Assembly: GCF_014695575.1 (NCBI RefSeq)
Contig: NZ_JACJOO010000084.1
Location: forward strand, 62,001-126,000
Length of the DNA stretch: 64,000 bases
Direction: 5' to 3'
Source: Leptolyngbya sp. FACHB-8
Lineage (GTDB): Bacteria; Cyanobacteriota; Cyanobacteriia; Elainellales; Elainellaceae
The position numbers and the translations under genes are program-made. The first letter of the stretch is position 1. Every line of letters starts with the position of its first letter. Shown here in pieces: positions 6,983 through 16,156 of this stretch. The notes under the pieces are model-generated. The model was not told the origin of the DNA and ran no database searches. It worked only from the letters and a program-made list of their open reading frames with translations.

Positions 6983-9247
6983 ATGGCTGCTCCACAGACC
7001 CCAACTCCCCCTCCCAAGCCTTCTAAAACCCTTCTGGGTAGCCTAACCCAAGCGGTGCAATCCGCGCGGGTCAATTTTTCTCGACTGAAAGTCAAGCCCA
7101 ATGCCCGTGTTCCCGAACTGTGGGTGGAAGAAACAGAAACCGGGAATAAACAGGTTTATCCGTTGTTAGGCGATCGCTACTTGTTGGGACGGAGTTCTCG
7201 CTCCTGCGACATTGTGGTCCGCAACCCCGTGGTCAGCCAGGTGCATCTATCTCTTTCACGGGACAGCCGGAAGCCGGGGTCGCCGTTTATGCTGCGAGAT
7301 GAAAATTCTACCAATGGCATCTACCGGGGTAAGCGTCGACTCACCAAACTGCCTCTCCGCCACGGCGATGTGCTGAACCTGGGGCCAGCAGATTTGGCCG
7401 ATTCAGTACGAATTCAATACGTTGACCCGCCGCCCTGGTATGTTCGTACGGCTCAGTATGGCTTGTACGGTTTTACAGGGATGACCGCTCTGACCGCCAT
7501 GTGGATTGGGATGGAGTGGACTAAGTTCTCAGTACGGCCATTACCCGAGTCGGTTCAGGGGCCGGTCATCGTCTATGCCCGAGATAGTGAGACGGTGCTC
7601 AATCCTCAACGCAATCGCTCTCACCAGGAGGCACAGAGCCTATCCAATTATTCAGCTTACCTCCCCAAAGCCGTTATCGCGTCAGAGGATGTCCGTTATT
7701 ACTGGCACCTTGGAGTTGACCCGCTGGGTATCCTGCGAGCCATGGTCACCAACATTCGGGGTGGTCGCCTATTGGAAGGCGGCAGCACCCTATCTCAGCA
7801 GCTTGCGCGTAATATCTACCGCGATTATGTAGGAACTGAGGACTCGGCTGGGCGCAAATTGCGGGAGGCGGTGGTCGCGCTGAAACTGGAAACGTTCTAC
7901 AGCAAAGATTTTCTGCTGCTGACGTACCTTAACCGGGTATATATGGGGTACGGCAACTATGGGTTTGAAGATGCGGCTCGCTTTTACTTTGGCAAGTCTG
8001 CCAAGGACCTGAACCTGTCAGAAGCCGCGACTCTGGCCGGAATTCTGCCCGCACCCAACAACTTCAACCCCATTCAGGACTATGACACAGCGGTAGAGTA
8101 TCGCGATCGCGTCCTTAACCGCATGGTGGCCCAGGGCATGGTGAGCGAAGAGGAAGCCGATCGCGCACGGCGATCGCGCATTGACGTAAACCCTGCCGCT
8201 ATCGAAGAACTCCGCAGTAACATCGCCCCCTATTTTTACGGTCAGGTTTTTACCGAACTGGAAACCCTTCTGGGGAGCCAACTGGCTCAGGAAGGTAACT
8301 TTGTGGTGGAAAGCACCCTCAATCAAAACTTTCAGAGTGTCGCTGAAACCAGCCTCCGTAACTCCATAGAGACAACGGGTTACGCTTCGGGATTTTCCCA
8401 GGGGGCGCTTGTAACCGTTGATTCCGCCACAGGAGAGGTGCTGGCTCTGGTGGGGGGAAAAGATTTTTTGGAAAGCCAATTTAATCGCGCCAGTCAGGCC
8501 ATTCGCCAGCCAGGATCGACTTTCAAGCTGTTTGATTATGCTGCTGCATTGGAGCAGGGTGTCTCGCCGTACACCGAGTTCTCCTGTGAAGGCATGTCCT
8601 GGGAAGGCCAGGAGTTTCGCGGGTGCGAACGTACAGGCGGTAGCGCCAACATGTTCACCGGGATGGCGTTATCCGAGAACGTTATTGCGGTACGGGTTGC
8701 CCGTGAAGCTGGCTTAAATAATGTGATTGGCTTAGCCAAACGCATGGGCATCACTACAGAGCTACAGGCTAACCCAGGATTAGCCTTGGGGCAAAGTGAA
8801 GTGACGCTGCTGGATATAACGGGAGCTTATGCAGCCGTTGACAACGAAGGAGTTCTGAATCGGCCCCACACCATTCGCCGCATTTTTGACAGCAGTGATT
8901 GCGAAAACCCTGAGGTTTACACAACCTGCCGTATCATCTATGACGCGGCTCAGCAGGGCATTCCAGCAAAGCAGGTGCTAGACTCCGGCATTGCTGCCAC
9001 TCTGACAGACCTTCTCCAGTCTGTCATCAGCAGCGGCACTGGTCGGGCGGCCGCTTTAGGCTTAGGCGAAGCTGGCAAAACAGGTACCAACAACGACTAC
9101 CGCGATCTCTGGTTCGTAGGCTTCGTTCCGAGTCAAAACATTACAACGGGCATATGGTTTGGCAACGATGACAACTCGCCGACCAGTGGCCGTAGTAGTG
9201 ACGCGGCTGCACTGTGGGGCGAATATATGGGTCGCATTTTGCAATAA
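6983..9247 (+). CDS. FHA-domain class A penicillin-binding protein (PBP1a-like)
   Basis: A 754-residue bifunctional peptidoglycan synthase. Residues about 60-140 form an FHA domain (LLGRSSRSCDIV, SQVHLSL, NSTNG) on the cytoplasmic side, followed by a membrane helix near 160-178. The GT51 glycosyltransferase domain has the catalytic Glu at E235 (IASEDVRYYWH) and GGSTLSQQLARN. The transpeptidase domain has all three motifs: STFK at S512, SEN at 564-566 and KTGT at 699-702. FHA domains read phospho-threonine, so Ser/Thr-kinase control of wall synthesis is plausible. I recall FHA-PBP fusions in other cyanobacteria. Stand-alone gene, followed by a hairpin terminator. Confidence 0.93.
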   Translation: MAAPQTPTPPPKPSKTLLGSLTQAVQSARVNFSRLKVKPNARVPELWVEETETGNKQVYPLLGDRYLLGRSSRSCDIVVRNPVVSQVHLSLSRDSRKPGSPFMLRDENSTNGIYRGKRRLTKLPLRHGDVLNLGPADLADSVRIQYVDPPPWYVRTAQYGLYGFTGMTALTAMWIGMEWTKFSVRPLPESVQGPVIVYARDSETVLNPQRNRSHQEAQSLSNYSAYLPKAVIASEDVRYYWHLGVDPLGILRAMVTNIRGGRLLEGGSTLSQQLARNIYRDYVGTEDSAGRKLREAVVALKLETFYSKDFLLLTYLNRVYMGYGNYGFEDAARFYFGKSAKDLNLSEAATLAGILPAPNNFNPIQDYDTAVEYRDRVLNRMVAQGMVSEEEADRARRSRIDVNPAAIEELRSNIAPYFYGQVFTELETLLGSQLAQEGNFVVESTLNQNFQSVAETSLRNSIETTGYASGFSQGALVTVDSATGEVLALVGGKDFLESQFNRASQAIRQPGSTFKLFDYAAALEQGVSPYTEFSCEGMSWEGQEFRGCERTGGSANMFTGMALSENVIAVRVAREAGLNNVIGLAKRMGITTELQANPGLALGQSEVTLLDITGAYAAVDNEGVLNRPHTIRRIFDSSDCENPEVYTTCRIIYDAAQQGIPAKQVLDSGIAATLTDLLQSVISSGTGRAAALGLGEAGKTGTNNDYRDLWFVGFVPSQNITTGIWFGNDDNSPTSGRSSDAAALWGEYMGRILQ

Positions 9248-9254
9248 ACCAAGA

Positions 9255-9295
9255 ATGTGGTGAAAGGGGGCACTTCGTGCCCCCTTTCACCACAT
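9255..9295 (+). terminator. 19-bp perfect hairpin with TTC loop after the PBP gene
   Basis: Arms 9255-9273 and 9277-9295 pair perfectly, closing as C(TTCG)G. It starts 8 bases after the PBP stop codon. Confidence 0.75.
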
Positions 9296-9316
9296 CCTAT
9301 CCACACATTGACCAAA

Positions 9317-9345
9317 AATGCCACCCCATAAAACGGGGTGGCATT
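9317..9345 (-). terminator. Intrinsic terminator of the DHH gene
   Basis: AATGCCACCCC (9317-9327) pairs with 9335-9345. On the minus strand the stem ends in ATTTTTGG, giving a U-tract. It lies 17 bases past the DHH stop codon and sits back to back with the PBP terminator. Confidence 0.8.
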
Positions 9346-9362
9346 AACTTTAGGCTTGTTAA

Positions 9363-10592
9363 TTAGGTCGTGCGAATCACACCATTTTCAGGGTTGACCA
9401 GACGTAGGAGTTTTTGTTTGATTTGGGCATCAAACACTTCCCATTTAATGCGGGCATAGTCTGAATTGTCGTTGAAGCCTGACAGGAAGCCCATGGGAAT
9501 TTCGAATCCGCCGGCCATGGAGCGACCGCCGCCGAAGAACCGCCCCTGAGGATCCTGGCCGAAGGCTTCTTTGAGAAACTCATCGGGATCCAGGGTGAGT
9601 TTGTTGGTGCGGAGAGAGCCAATCACCACTTCCAGTTCCTCATCCTCGTCGTGGACGATGCCGTAAACCAGAGCCGTGTGAACGTTCTCTTCCGTAACTA
9701 GGAAATCAGCCGCTTGAGGGATCGCGTCGCGGTCATCGTAGCGCAGGTAGCCAACGCCAGCGATGGAAAAGTTGTTCTCCATTATGCGGTTGCGGAGCGA
9801 TCGCTCAATCACATCCATCACCCGCTTCGAGCGAGAGGATTGCAGCACCGCACTCAACAGTTGACTGTCATAGAAGCGACTCAGATAAGCAGCTGCCATG
9901 AAGTCTTCTTCCTGAGCCTGCATCAGGCGGTTCGTATCACTGCGAAGACCATGCATCAGAGCCGTAGCACATTTAATGTGCTGGCTGTTGCTGGTATCGA
10001 GTTGCAACAAACCACCCTGCAAGTATTGAGTTAGGATCGTCGCTGTTGAACGGGCACTGGTACGGATATCGGTGAACTCGGCGTTCAGTTCAATTTGGGA
10101 ACTGTGGTGATCAATGACCGCTGCTACAGGGATTTTGGCCTGTTGCACCATGGGCCACAATTGAGTCGTGGTGCCCTGGTTGTCAATGAACACACAGCCG
10201 TTGTAGGCTGTCCAGTCTTTCTCCTTACAGAGCTGAGCTGTCCAACGTTGAACAGGCAAATTAGTCAGCTTGACCAGAGCAATATTCTCCTGATGGCTGA
10301 GAGTACCCGCATAAACGACATCGCAGCGAATCTCATATTGTTCAGCAATGAGCTTGTAAGCCCAGCCACAGGAGAGAGCATCAGGATCGGGAAAATCTTG
10401 TAGCAATACCAGTTGGCGATCGCCCCGATGCGCCTTCAACATCCGGTCGAGGGCTTCAACTCGCTGCTCAGAGAGCCGCCGCCCTTGCATCGAGGCGTTA
10501 GGCCACTCTGGTTTGAAAGAACTACCGTTTCTGGGGCGTTCAGAGGAAAGGGCTATTTCCGCTTCCGGATCAGCCAGGAGAGGGTCTGTCAT
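9363..10592 (-). CDS. DHH/DHHA1-family phosphoesterase (NrnA-like)
   Basis: The 409-residue protein has the DHH-family motifs: FPDPDALS (about residues 67-74), FIDNQG, the name-giving DHHS in VIDHHSS, and GLRSDTNRL. A C-terminal DHHA1 domain carries GGGRSMAGGFEIP, which binds the nucleotide. Relatives degrade short oligoribonucleotides (nanoRNase) or pAp, or cleave cyclic dinucleotides; sequence alone does not choose between these. ATG at 10592 was taken, although a GTG directly before it (10595) is possible. No neighbour suggests a pathway. Confidence 0.87.
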   Translation of the reverse strand: MTDPLLADPEAEIALSSERPRNGSSFKPEWPNASMQGRRLSEQRVEALDRMLKAHRGDRQLVLLQDFPDPDALSCGWAYKLIAEQYEIRCDVVYAGTLSHQENIALVKLTNLPVQRWTAQLCKEKDWTAYNGCVFIDNQGTTTQLWPMVQQAKIPVAAVIDHHSSQIELNAEFTDIRTSARSTATILTQYLQGGLLQLDTSNSQHIKCATALMHGLRSDTNRLMQAQEEDFMAAAYLSRFYDSQLLSAVLQSSRSKRVMDVIERSLRNRIMENNFSIAGVGYLRYDDRDAIPQAADFLVTEENVHTALVYGIVHDEDEELEVVIGSLRTNKLTLDPDEFLKEAFGQDPQGRFFGGGRSMAGGFEIPMGFLSGFNDNSDYARIKWEVFDAQIKQKLLRLVNPENGVIRTT

Positions 10593-10896
10593 CACAAAAT
10601 TATATTGTTGGGAGGTTTTTAAGGACGTGAAGGTGATAAGGAAGCGTCGGGGCTACTGGGAGCGAACTCCCACGGTTGCAGTAGCACCCAAGTCAACGAT
10701 CAAGACAAAGTCGTTACATCTATGATCTTCTCAAAAAATCCTGGTTCAGGCACCCCATCGTAGGTTCCAATTTCCACACCACACGATGAAGCCATTATGA
10801 AGATTGTAACTAATCTTGACGAGTACCGGAGGTAAGACAAAGGAGGTAGGGAAAGCTCCTCCTCTAGCCGCCCATGGAGCATAGGCCAGCAAAAAC
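10593..10896. other. Spacer between the DHH and HNH genes
   Basis: No supported gene or clear repeat was seen. The two genes are on the same strand, and the promoter of the DHH gene should lie at the left end of this spacer. Confidence 0.5.
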
Positions 10897-10926
10897 AAAC
10901 CCCCAGTCAAAATCAACCGGGGGTTT
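10897..10926 (-). terminator. Intrinsic terminator of the HNH gene, overlapping its stop codon
   Basis: AAACCCCC (10897-10904) pairs with GGGGGTTT (10919-10926). On the minus strand it is followed by GTTTTTG. The stem overlaps the stop codon at 10925-10927. Confidence 0.8.
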
Positions 10927-11422
10927 AGATGCCAATCACATATTTTTGCCATTCTTGGTGAAGCCCACTTTTAATGTGCTTAGTCACTTCAAAGTAGAGG
11001 CCGCTGTGAGGACGGTGGGGTGGACGACGAAGGTGCATATTGGCTTCTTTCGGAGTACGGTTACCTTTTTTAACATTACAGCGAACACAGGCAGTGACAA
11101 TATTTTCCCAGGAATCTTCGCCCCCTCGCGATCGCGGCAGCACATGATCGAGCGTGAGGTCTTCGCCGGTATATCCGCAGTACTGACACGAATGTGAGTC
11201 CCGATGGAGGAGGTTGCGGCGGGTGAGGGGAATCTCCTTGTAGGGAACCCGGACATAATGTCGTAAGCGGATCACGGAAGGCAGGGGCAAGGCATCGTAG
11301 ACCATTTTTCCGTTATGTTCGACCTGTTCAGCCTTTCCCTTAATGAGCAGTACCACTGCTCGCCGCCAGCTCGTGATGTTGAGGGGTTCGTAGGAGGCAT
11401 TCAACACCAGAACTTTGCCCAT
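10925..11422 (-). CDS. HNH endonuclease-family protein
   Basis: The 165-residue protein opens with MGKVLVLNASYEPLN, typical of the common bacterial McrA-like HNH family. The zinc-bound nuclease fold shows C79/C82 (CQYC), LTLDHVLPRSRGG with D92-H93, N107, and C112/C115 (CVRCN), followed by KKGNRTP. All residues of an active HNH site are present. These stand-alone proteins are widespread in cyanobacteria and their cellular target is not established; no restriction or phage genes are nearby. It starts at an ATG and ends in its own terminator. Confidence 0.9.
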   Translation of the reverse strand: MGKVLVLNASYEPLNITSWRRAVVLLIKGKAEQVEHNGKMVYDALPLPSVIRLRHYVRVPYKEIPLTRRNLLHRDSHSCQYCGYTGEDLTLDHVLPRSRGGEDSWENIVTACVRCNVKKGNRTPKEANMHLRRPPHRPHSGLYFEVTKHIKSGLHQEWQKYVIGI

Positions 11423-11564
11423 TAACGTTGCCTATCGTTGGTTAATGATAAGAATCTTGTCAAGAATGGTAACACAACTCCTCAGAAAGCCGGGGAAGGG
11501 GCCGTTATTAAGGCATTTCTGCAACAATTTGCAATTATTTGTCGAGCCCAGTTGGGCAACTTAA

Positions 11565-11625
11565 AACCGCTAAATGTAGAGGTTACGAAGTATTCCGTAT
11601 TTCGTAGCCTCTATATTTGGCGGTT
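11565..11625 (-). terminator. Long imperfect hairpin after the GT39-like gene
   Basis: Arms of about 25 bases (11565-11589 and 11601-11625) pair with a few mismatches, ending two bases from the stop codon of the glycosyltransferase on the minus strand. Confidence 0.6.
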
Positions 11626-11626
11626 T

Positions 11627-13171
11627 CTAAGGTTGAATTTGCCAGAGTCGTACTTCTGCCGCCGGAGTTAAGGGGTATAGCAACAGTAAGGTGTACCCCT
11701 GGCGTGTCAGGGCCGCCTGAGTTTCGGAAGAACCATTTAATAAGTAAAAGGTATGGCTGTTTGAACTTATATCAATCGCTTCAGGAGAGGGGATTGCCTG
11801 AAGCATCAGGTTGGGGCGCAACCAGTAGCTTAGGGCCAGCAAATCAGAAACCTTGCTCTCTGTCAGGACTAGTGGATTTGTGGCTTGATTCAGTATTGCG
11901 GAGACCGGTTGGTAGTAAGTACTGCGAGGACGACTTTTGTTCCACCAGAGGTTTTTTTGAGAGGTGACAGCACAACTGGCAATTTGACTGACGAGAAGAA
12001 CAACGAGCAACCCCTGCCCCCATTGCTGCCAGGTTGTTTTAGCCGGGATAGACCGAGAAAAACTATAGGCCAGAGCAATCTGCAAGCTGAGAGCAGTAGG
12101 GAATAAGTAGCGGACTCGCAGCGATCGCTCCCCTCCCACTACCAGATCCGGCAGTGCCAATCCCAAAAATGACACGCCACCCACCAGTACCAGCAACAAC
12201 CAGGCCCGTCGGGGAGCATAGCGAATCAGGATAACGGTAGCGACGATCGCACCCACCACCAGCACAACATTCCACCCTGCCAGTTCCCAATCAATCAACA
12301 TCTGATTTAGCACTCGAAACCAGCCATCCACCAGTTTGCTGAAGGGCGTGGCTTCGCTGAGAGAAGCGGTCTTGCGCTGTACTGTTGCGAGGTTAGCGGC
12401 TAGGAGAAATAGCCAGGGCGTGAAGGCGGCGATCGCTCCCGCCGTCACTACACTGAAGCGGCGCACGGTTTGGGTCAGGCGACCTTCCATTAAAAGGATG
12501 TAGAGAGTGTGGGCGATCGCCACCAACCCAAACAACAATTGGGTATATAGTCCCAAAGCAATCGTCATGCCATAAACGATCCAGCTATGCCAGCGCTGCG
12601 TTCGCATACCCCAGAGCAGGCTGGCACACGACAATAGCGTCATCAACGCCAACAAACTGTAGGGGCGAGCTTCCTGGGCATAGAGCACGTGTAGGGGAGA
12701 CACCGCCACTAACCCTATTGCTAACCATCCGGGCAGGCTAGTTTGAAACAGCTCCCAGCACAACCAGAACAGAGCAGGAAAGGTCAACAGACTCAAAACC
12801 GCTGCCAGACTACGCCAAACGACGATGGTTGACCCAAACCGCTCAACCCACCACCGCGATAGCAAAAAGTAGAGGGGAGTATGCTCTGCTGAACCACGTA
12901 GAGAATTCCAGGTGTCGTCCCAGCCACGCTCAGGGCTGAGTTGTTGGAAGGATTGGAGATCGGCAACAGTGAAAGGTTTCCCAGTAAGCAGGGTGTCTTC
13001 GACCAGGGCAGTCGTGTAGCCAAGCGATCGCAAGGTTGTATTCACCTCGTCAATCCAATACACCTTGTAGCCCAGATGATAAAACCGAAAGAAAATGCCG
13101 AGCACCAGCAGCACCCCGCAGATCCCCAGCCAGATGCGACGGGTCGTAATGGGATGAGGACGAGCAGGCAT
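11627..13171 (-). CDS. GT39-like membrane glycosyltransferase
   Basis: A 514-residue polytopic membrane protein of the GT-C fold. After the first helix comes YHLGYKVYWIDEVNT, with the acidic pair D41/E42 that marks the lipid-sugar-using catalytic loop in GT39/ArnT-like enzymes. SPLHVLYAQEARPYSLLAL, shared by bacterial mannosyltransferase-like members, follows, then about ten helices and a soluble C-terminal domain. It should move a sugar from a polyprenyl carrier onto an acceptor on the outer face of the membrane; donor and acceptor are unknown. ATG at 13171 fits the family start. It is divergent from another GT-C-like membrane protein at 13642. Confidence 0.83.
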   Translation of the reverse strand: MPARPHPITTRRIWLGICGVLLVLGIFFRFYHLGYKVYWIDEVNTTLRSLGYTTALVEDTLLTGKPFTVADLQSFQQLSPERGWDDTWNSLRGSAEHTPLYFLLSRWWVERFGSTIVVWRSLAAVLSLLTFPALFWLCWELFQTSLPGWLAIGLVAVSPLHVLYAQEARPYSLLALMTLLSCASLLWGMRTQRWHSWIVYGMTIALGLYTQLLFGLVAIAHTLYILLMEGRLTQTVRRFSVVTAGAIAAFTPWLFLLAANLATVQRKTASLSEATPFSKLVDGWFRVLNQMLIDWELAGWNVVLVVGAIVATVILIRYAPRRAWLLLVLVGGVSFLGLALPDLVVGGERSLRVRYLFPTALSLQIALAYSFSRSIPAKTTWQQWGQGLLVVLLVSQIASCAVTSQKNLWWNKSRPRSTYYQPVSAILNQATNPLVLTESKVSDLLALSYWLRPNLMLQAIPSPEAIDISSNSHTFYLLNGSSETQAALTRQGYTLLLLYPLTPAAEVRLWQIQP

Positions 13172-13288
13172 CGGGAAAGAACTCCAGGAATTATCCAGGT
13201 ATTGTATGACTAATCGCAAATCCGGTTGAGCAGCATTATGCGCCGCACCCCTGCACATGATGCTGCTTTAACCGGAGATCACATAACC

Positions 13289-13420
13289 CAGCAATTCTCA
13301 TTTTGAAATCAGGCCCGAAAACCGCGCGCCTTCGGCGCGCGGTTTTCGGGCCTCAAAGCCAAGAGTTTACGCCCTACGGGCGTGAACTCTTGGCTTTGAG
13401 GCCCATACTGAGAAATGCTG
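13289..13420. mobile_element. 132-bp double-hairpin MITE with 9-bp target duplication (copy 1)
   Basis: Terminal inverted repeats CAGCAATTCTCA (13289-13300) and the complement of TGAGAAATGCTG (13409-13420) match at 11 of 12 bases. Inside are a perfect 20-bp hairpin (13311-13330 with 13334-13353, loop TTC) and a second of about 22 bp (13353-13374 with 13378-13399, loop TAC). The element is flanked by the perfect direct repeat CACATAACC (13280-13288 and 13421-13429). A second copy of equal length lies inverted at 28507-28638. It has no coding capacity, so it would need a transposase supplied elsewhere. Confidence 0.9.
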
Positions 13421-13489
13421 CACATAACCTGGGAGTGTGGATGCAGGAAGCCTATCTCCTTTAATCAGCTACACACCCGCTTTCGATAC

Positions 13490-13530
13490 AACCAGGATGT
13501 GCCGCTGCGGCATGGCGGCACATCCTGGTT
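13490..13530. repeat. 16-bp perfect hairpin
   Basis: AACCAGGATGTGCCGC (13490-13505) pairs perfectly with 13515-13530 around a 9-base loop. It lies between the divergent GT39-like gene and the 13642 gene and so does not end either of them. Confidence 0.6.
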
Positions 13531-13641
13531 GCACTCCAGGATCGGCATGTAGCTCAATGAGGATGGTATAGAATCTTCGAGGTTATCGGGCGGACATCGT
13601 GTCCGTTGCAATCCGGTTCACCGTTTCCTGGGCGCTTTCTA

Positions 13642-15354
13642 ATGCTGGCAAAACAACTGCACTCCTGGCTGATTCCAACGACGGACGTTCCCACCGTTGC
13701 TCAGCGGCGGCTGTGGTTTTGGGTGAGTATGGCGATCGCGATCGCCCACCTCATCCCCGTCCTCTACGAAGCCTTCAGCAGCCCATACATCGTGCAGGAT
13801 GACGCTCGCCAGCACGTTTTCTGGATGTGGCGGTTCATTGATCCGACCCTGTTCCCGAATGATTTGATTGCCGACTATTTTCAATCCGTTGCCCCCTGGG
13901 CGTATACGCTGCTTTACCGGGGGTTGATGAGCCTGGGGCTAACACCGCTGCTGCTGAGCAAACTCATTCCTCCCGTGCTGGCACTGATAACAACAGGCCT
14001 GGCCTATCGCCTCAGTTTGCTGCTGTTGCCCGTTCCCTTCGTAGGAGCGTTGGCCGCGCTTCTAACCAATCAACTCATCTGGTCGCATGACGATTTGGCT
14101 TCTGCTAGCCCTCGTGCTTTCATGCTGCCAATTTTTCTGGCCTTTCTGCAGGCGCTCCTGCAACGGCAGATTGGTTGGAGCCTTATATTAATGGTGCTGC
14201 AGGGTCTGTTTTATCCACAATATGTCTTTGTATTCTCGGGGCTGCTCGTGCTGCAACTGGTGCAATGGCAGCATGGCAGATTGAGCTGGGCTCCGGAACG
14301 AAGGACATGGATATTAAGCCTATCAGGGTTGGTAGCGGCTTTTTTGGTACTCCTTCCCTTTGTCCTCAGCACCTCAGAATACGGCCCCGTCATCACTCGC
14401 CAGGAAGCTTTACAACTGCCAGAGTTCTACCCGGGTGGCCGCAGCGTCTTTTTTAACAACGAACCCTTTGCCTTTTGGATCAACGGGATGCGGAGTGGTC
14501 TCTTGCCGACTTTTAAGCCACCCATCATGGGATTTGGGTTGCTGTTACCCCTGCTGCTACGTTATCCCCAACGGTTTCCGCTGGTACGGCGGCTGCAAAA
14601 CCTTAACGTGTTCGTACAGCTACCTGCAGTGGCGATCGCCCTCTTCCTGGCAGCGCATCTGCTCCTTTTCCGACTCCACCTGCCCAGCCGTTACAGTGCC
14701 TATACCCTGCGCTTTACTCTCATCCTGGCAGCCGCCTGTAGCCTGGGAATCCTACTAGATGCGGCATTGAGAGCATTACAGGGCCGCCAGAGTTTATGGC
14801 GTTGGGGGGCCATCACTCTAGTCAGCCTGCTCGTCCTCGCCTACCCTTTCTACCTTTCTCCCGTCCCCAACACGAATTACACCGAAGGGCGGCTACCCAA
14901 AATCTACGGCTTTCTGGCCGAGCAGCCCAAGGATAGCCGCATCGCTTCTCTATCACGGGACGCCGACACCATTCCCACCTTCAGCCATCGCTCCGTCGTC
15001 GTCTCACGCGAGTTCACGATCCCGTACCATGTCGGCTACAGCAACCAGATCCGCCAGAGGGCGATCGACCTGATGGAGGCTCAATACTCCCGTCTCCCGA
15101 TTGCCTTAGGGGAAGTGATCCGAACCTATAACATTGATTACTGGCTGGTTGACGATAACGCATTCAAGCCATCGGCTCTGAAAAAGAGCTGGGTTCGTCA
15201 GTATCCAGAAGCCCTGCAATCGGCACTGGCCCAACTCTCGATTGGCCAGCCCTATCTAGCTCAAGTGGCGGATCAGTGTGAGGTATTGGAGGAGCGCGAT
15301 CGCCATCTCCTGGACGCCCAATGCATTCTCCGCACTATTAAGAAGCCCTATTAA
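13642..15354 (+). CDS. Polytopic membrane protein, GT-C-like (uncharacterised)
   Basis: The 570-residue protein has about ten to eleven hydrophobic helices and a soluble C-terminal region of about 130 residues. After the first helix comes VQDDARQHVFWMWRFIDP, an acidic pair in the position used by GT-C glycosyltransferases, and later SPRAFMLPIFL. I recognise the general cyanobacterial membrane-protein type but no named family. Role in surface glycan or lipid glycosylation is an inference from fold and from the divergent GT39-like neighbour. ATG at 13642 was preferred over an in-frame TTG at 13606; its ribosome binding site is weak. Confidence 0.7.
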   Translation: MLAKQLHSWLIPTTDVPTVAQRRLWFWVSMAIAIAHLIPVLYEAFSSPYIVQDDARQHVFWMWRFIDPTLFPNDLIADYFQSVAPWAYTLLYRGLMSLGLTPLLLSKLIPPVLALITTGLAYRLSLLLLPVPFVGALAALLTNQLIWSHDDLASASPRAFMLPIFLAFLQALLQRQIGWSLILMVLQGLFYPQYVFVFSGLLVLQLVQWQHGRLSWAPERRTWILSLSGLVAAFLVLLPFVLSTSEYGPVITRQEALQLPEFYPGGRSVFFNNEPFAFWINGMRSGLLPTFKPPIMGFGLLLPLLLRYPQRFPLVRRLQNLNVFVQLPAVAIALFLAAHLLLFRLHLPSRYSAYTLRFTLILAAACSLGILLDAALRALQGRQSLWRWGAITLVSLLVLAYPFYLSPVPNTNYTEGRLPKIYGFLAEQPKDSRIASLSRDADTIPTFSHRSVVVSREFTIPYHVGYSNQIRQRAIDLMEAQYSRLPIALGEVIRTYNIDYWLVDDNAFKPSALKKSWVRQYPEALQSALAQLSIGQPYLAQVADQCEVLEERDRHLLDAQCILRTIKKPY

Positions 15355-15380
15355 ACCTCAGTTCAGCAAAAGCTGCAGTG

Positions 15381-15417
15381 CCCATTGTGGTCTGTACTTC
15401 ACGTAGACCACAATGGG
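15381..15417 (+). terminator. Hairpin terminator after the GT-C-like gene
   Basis: CCCATTGTGGTCT (15381-15393) pairs with 15405-15417. It is followed by CGTTTTCG and lies 27 bases past the stop codon. Confidence 0.65.
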
Positions 15418-15590
15418 CGTTTTCGAGTACCGCACGTTATGCAGCACTCGATTATTCAGATCAAGTGCTGCTGGGGTCAACACCCCTTTTGCCAACAAAA
15501 CAGGCATCACAGGTGAATCGGTTGTTACGGTACCGTAAAATCTGTTAATAGCTGTTCAAAGTCAGACTTGCGGTTCCTCCAACCACCCAA

Positions 15591-16118
15591 ATGAACGTTA
15601 CTGAATTCTTCCAACAGAGTACCGGGAAATGGTTTTCCCAGCGGACTCACCATCACTCTACCGCCCAGACCCCTGAGAGCGGCAAATCCGACATTTACAT
15701 CGAATGGCTTGAGAACGATGCACCAACCGTGGTGCAACTATGCCAGCAGCAGCAGGTGAACCCCGCAACGGCCCTTGGCGGCATGCAAATTCGCTGGGAA
15801 GGATTTGTGGCTCACTCTCCTGACAAACAGCGAGGCTCGACGGTGGTTGTGGCGATCGCCGATGACACCAATCCCACTCAAGGGCGTATCCTGCAATCCA
15901 ACCCCGACAAAACCGGAAGCCCCGTTCTCGCAGGCCATTACACCATGGGTGAGGATGAAGCCCTGACCCTGGTTACCGACATTGACTCCGTCTCCGCTGA
16001 GGAGCGTATCTGGTTTGCAGGCCCCAATCTACGCCTGCGGACTCGCGTTCTCAAGACCCCAGAAGGCGTCACCACAGCCGCTTTTTACTCTGAGATTCGC
16101 ATGGGCGGGGCTCAGTAA
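15591..16118 (+). CDS. cpcS: CpcS/CpeS-family phycobiliprotein (phycobilin) lyase
   Basis: The 175-residue beta-barrel lyase attaches phycobilins to cysteines of phycobiliproteins. The start MNVTEFFQQSTGKWFSQRT is the typical S-type lyase N terminus. ESGKSDI, the middle GGMQIRWEG and the ending ERIWFAGPNLRLRTRV and TAAFYSEIRMG complete the family pattern. Which phycobiliprotein and bilin it serves (CpcS versus CpeS/CpeU type) cannot be told, so the symbol is provisional. It lies 38 bases upstream of chlM on the same strand and opens a bilin/chlorophyll block with chlM, ho1 and a bilin-sensor-like kinase. Confidence 0.87.
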   Translation: MNVTEFFQQSTGKWFSQRTHHHSTAQTPESGKSDIYIEWLENDAPTVVQLCQQQQVNPATALGGMQIRWEGFVAHSPDKQRGSTVVVAIADDTNPTQGRILQSNPDKTGSPVLAGHYTMGEDEALTLVTDIDSVSAEERIWFAGPNLRLRTRVLKTPEGVTTAAFYSEIRMGGAQ

Positions 16119-16156
16119 AGTTTTTAACGCCAATTCCATCACATCCCAATTTTCCT

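Noticed and set aside
10925-11422. HNH protein as part of a defence or homing system
   Set aside because: No methyltransferase, intron or defence gene is adjacent; the family is a common chromosomal housekeeping type.
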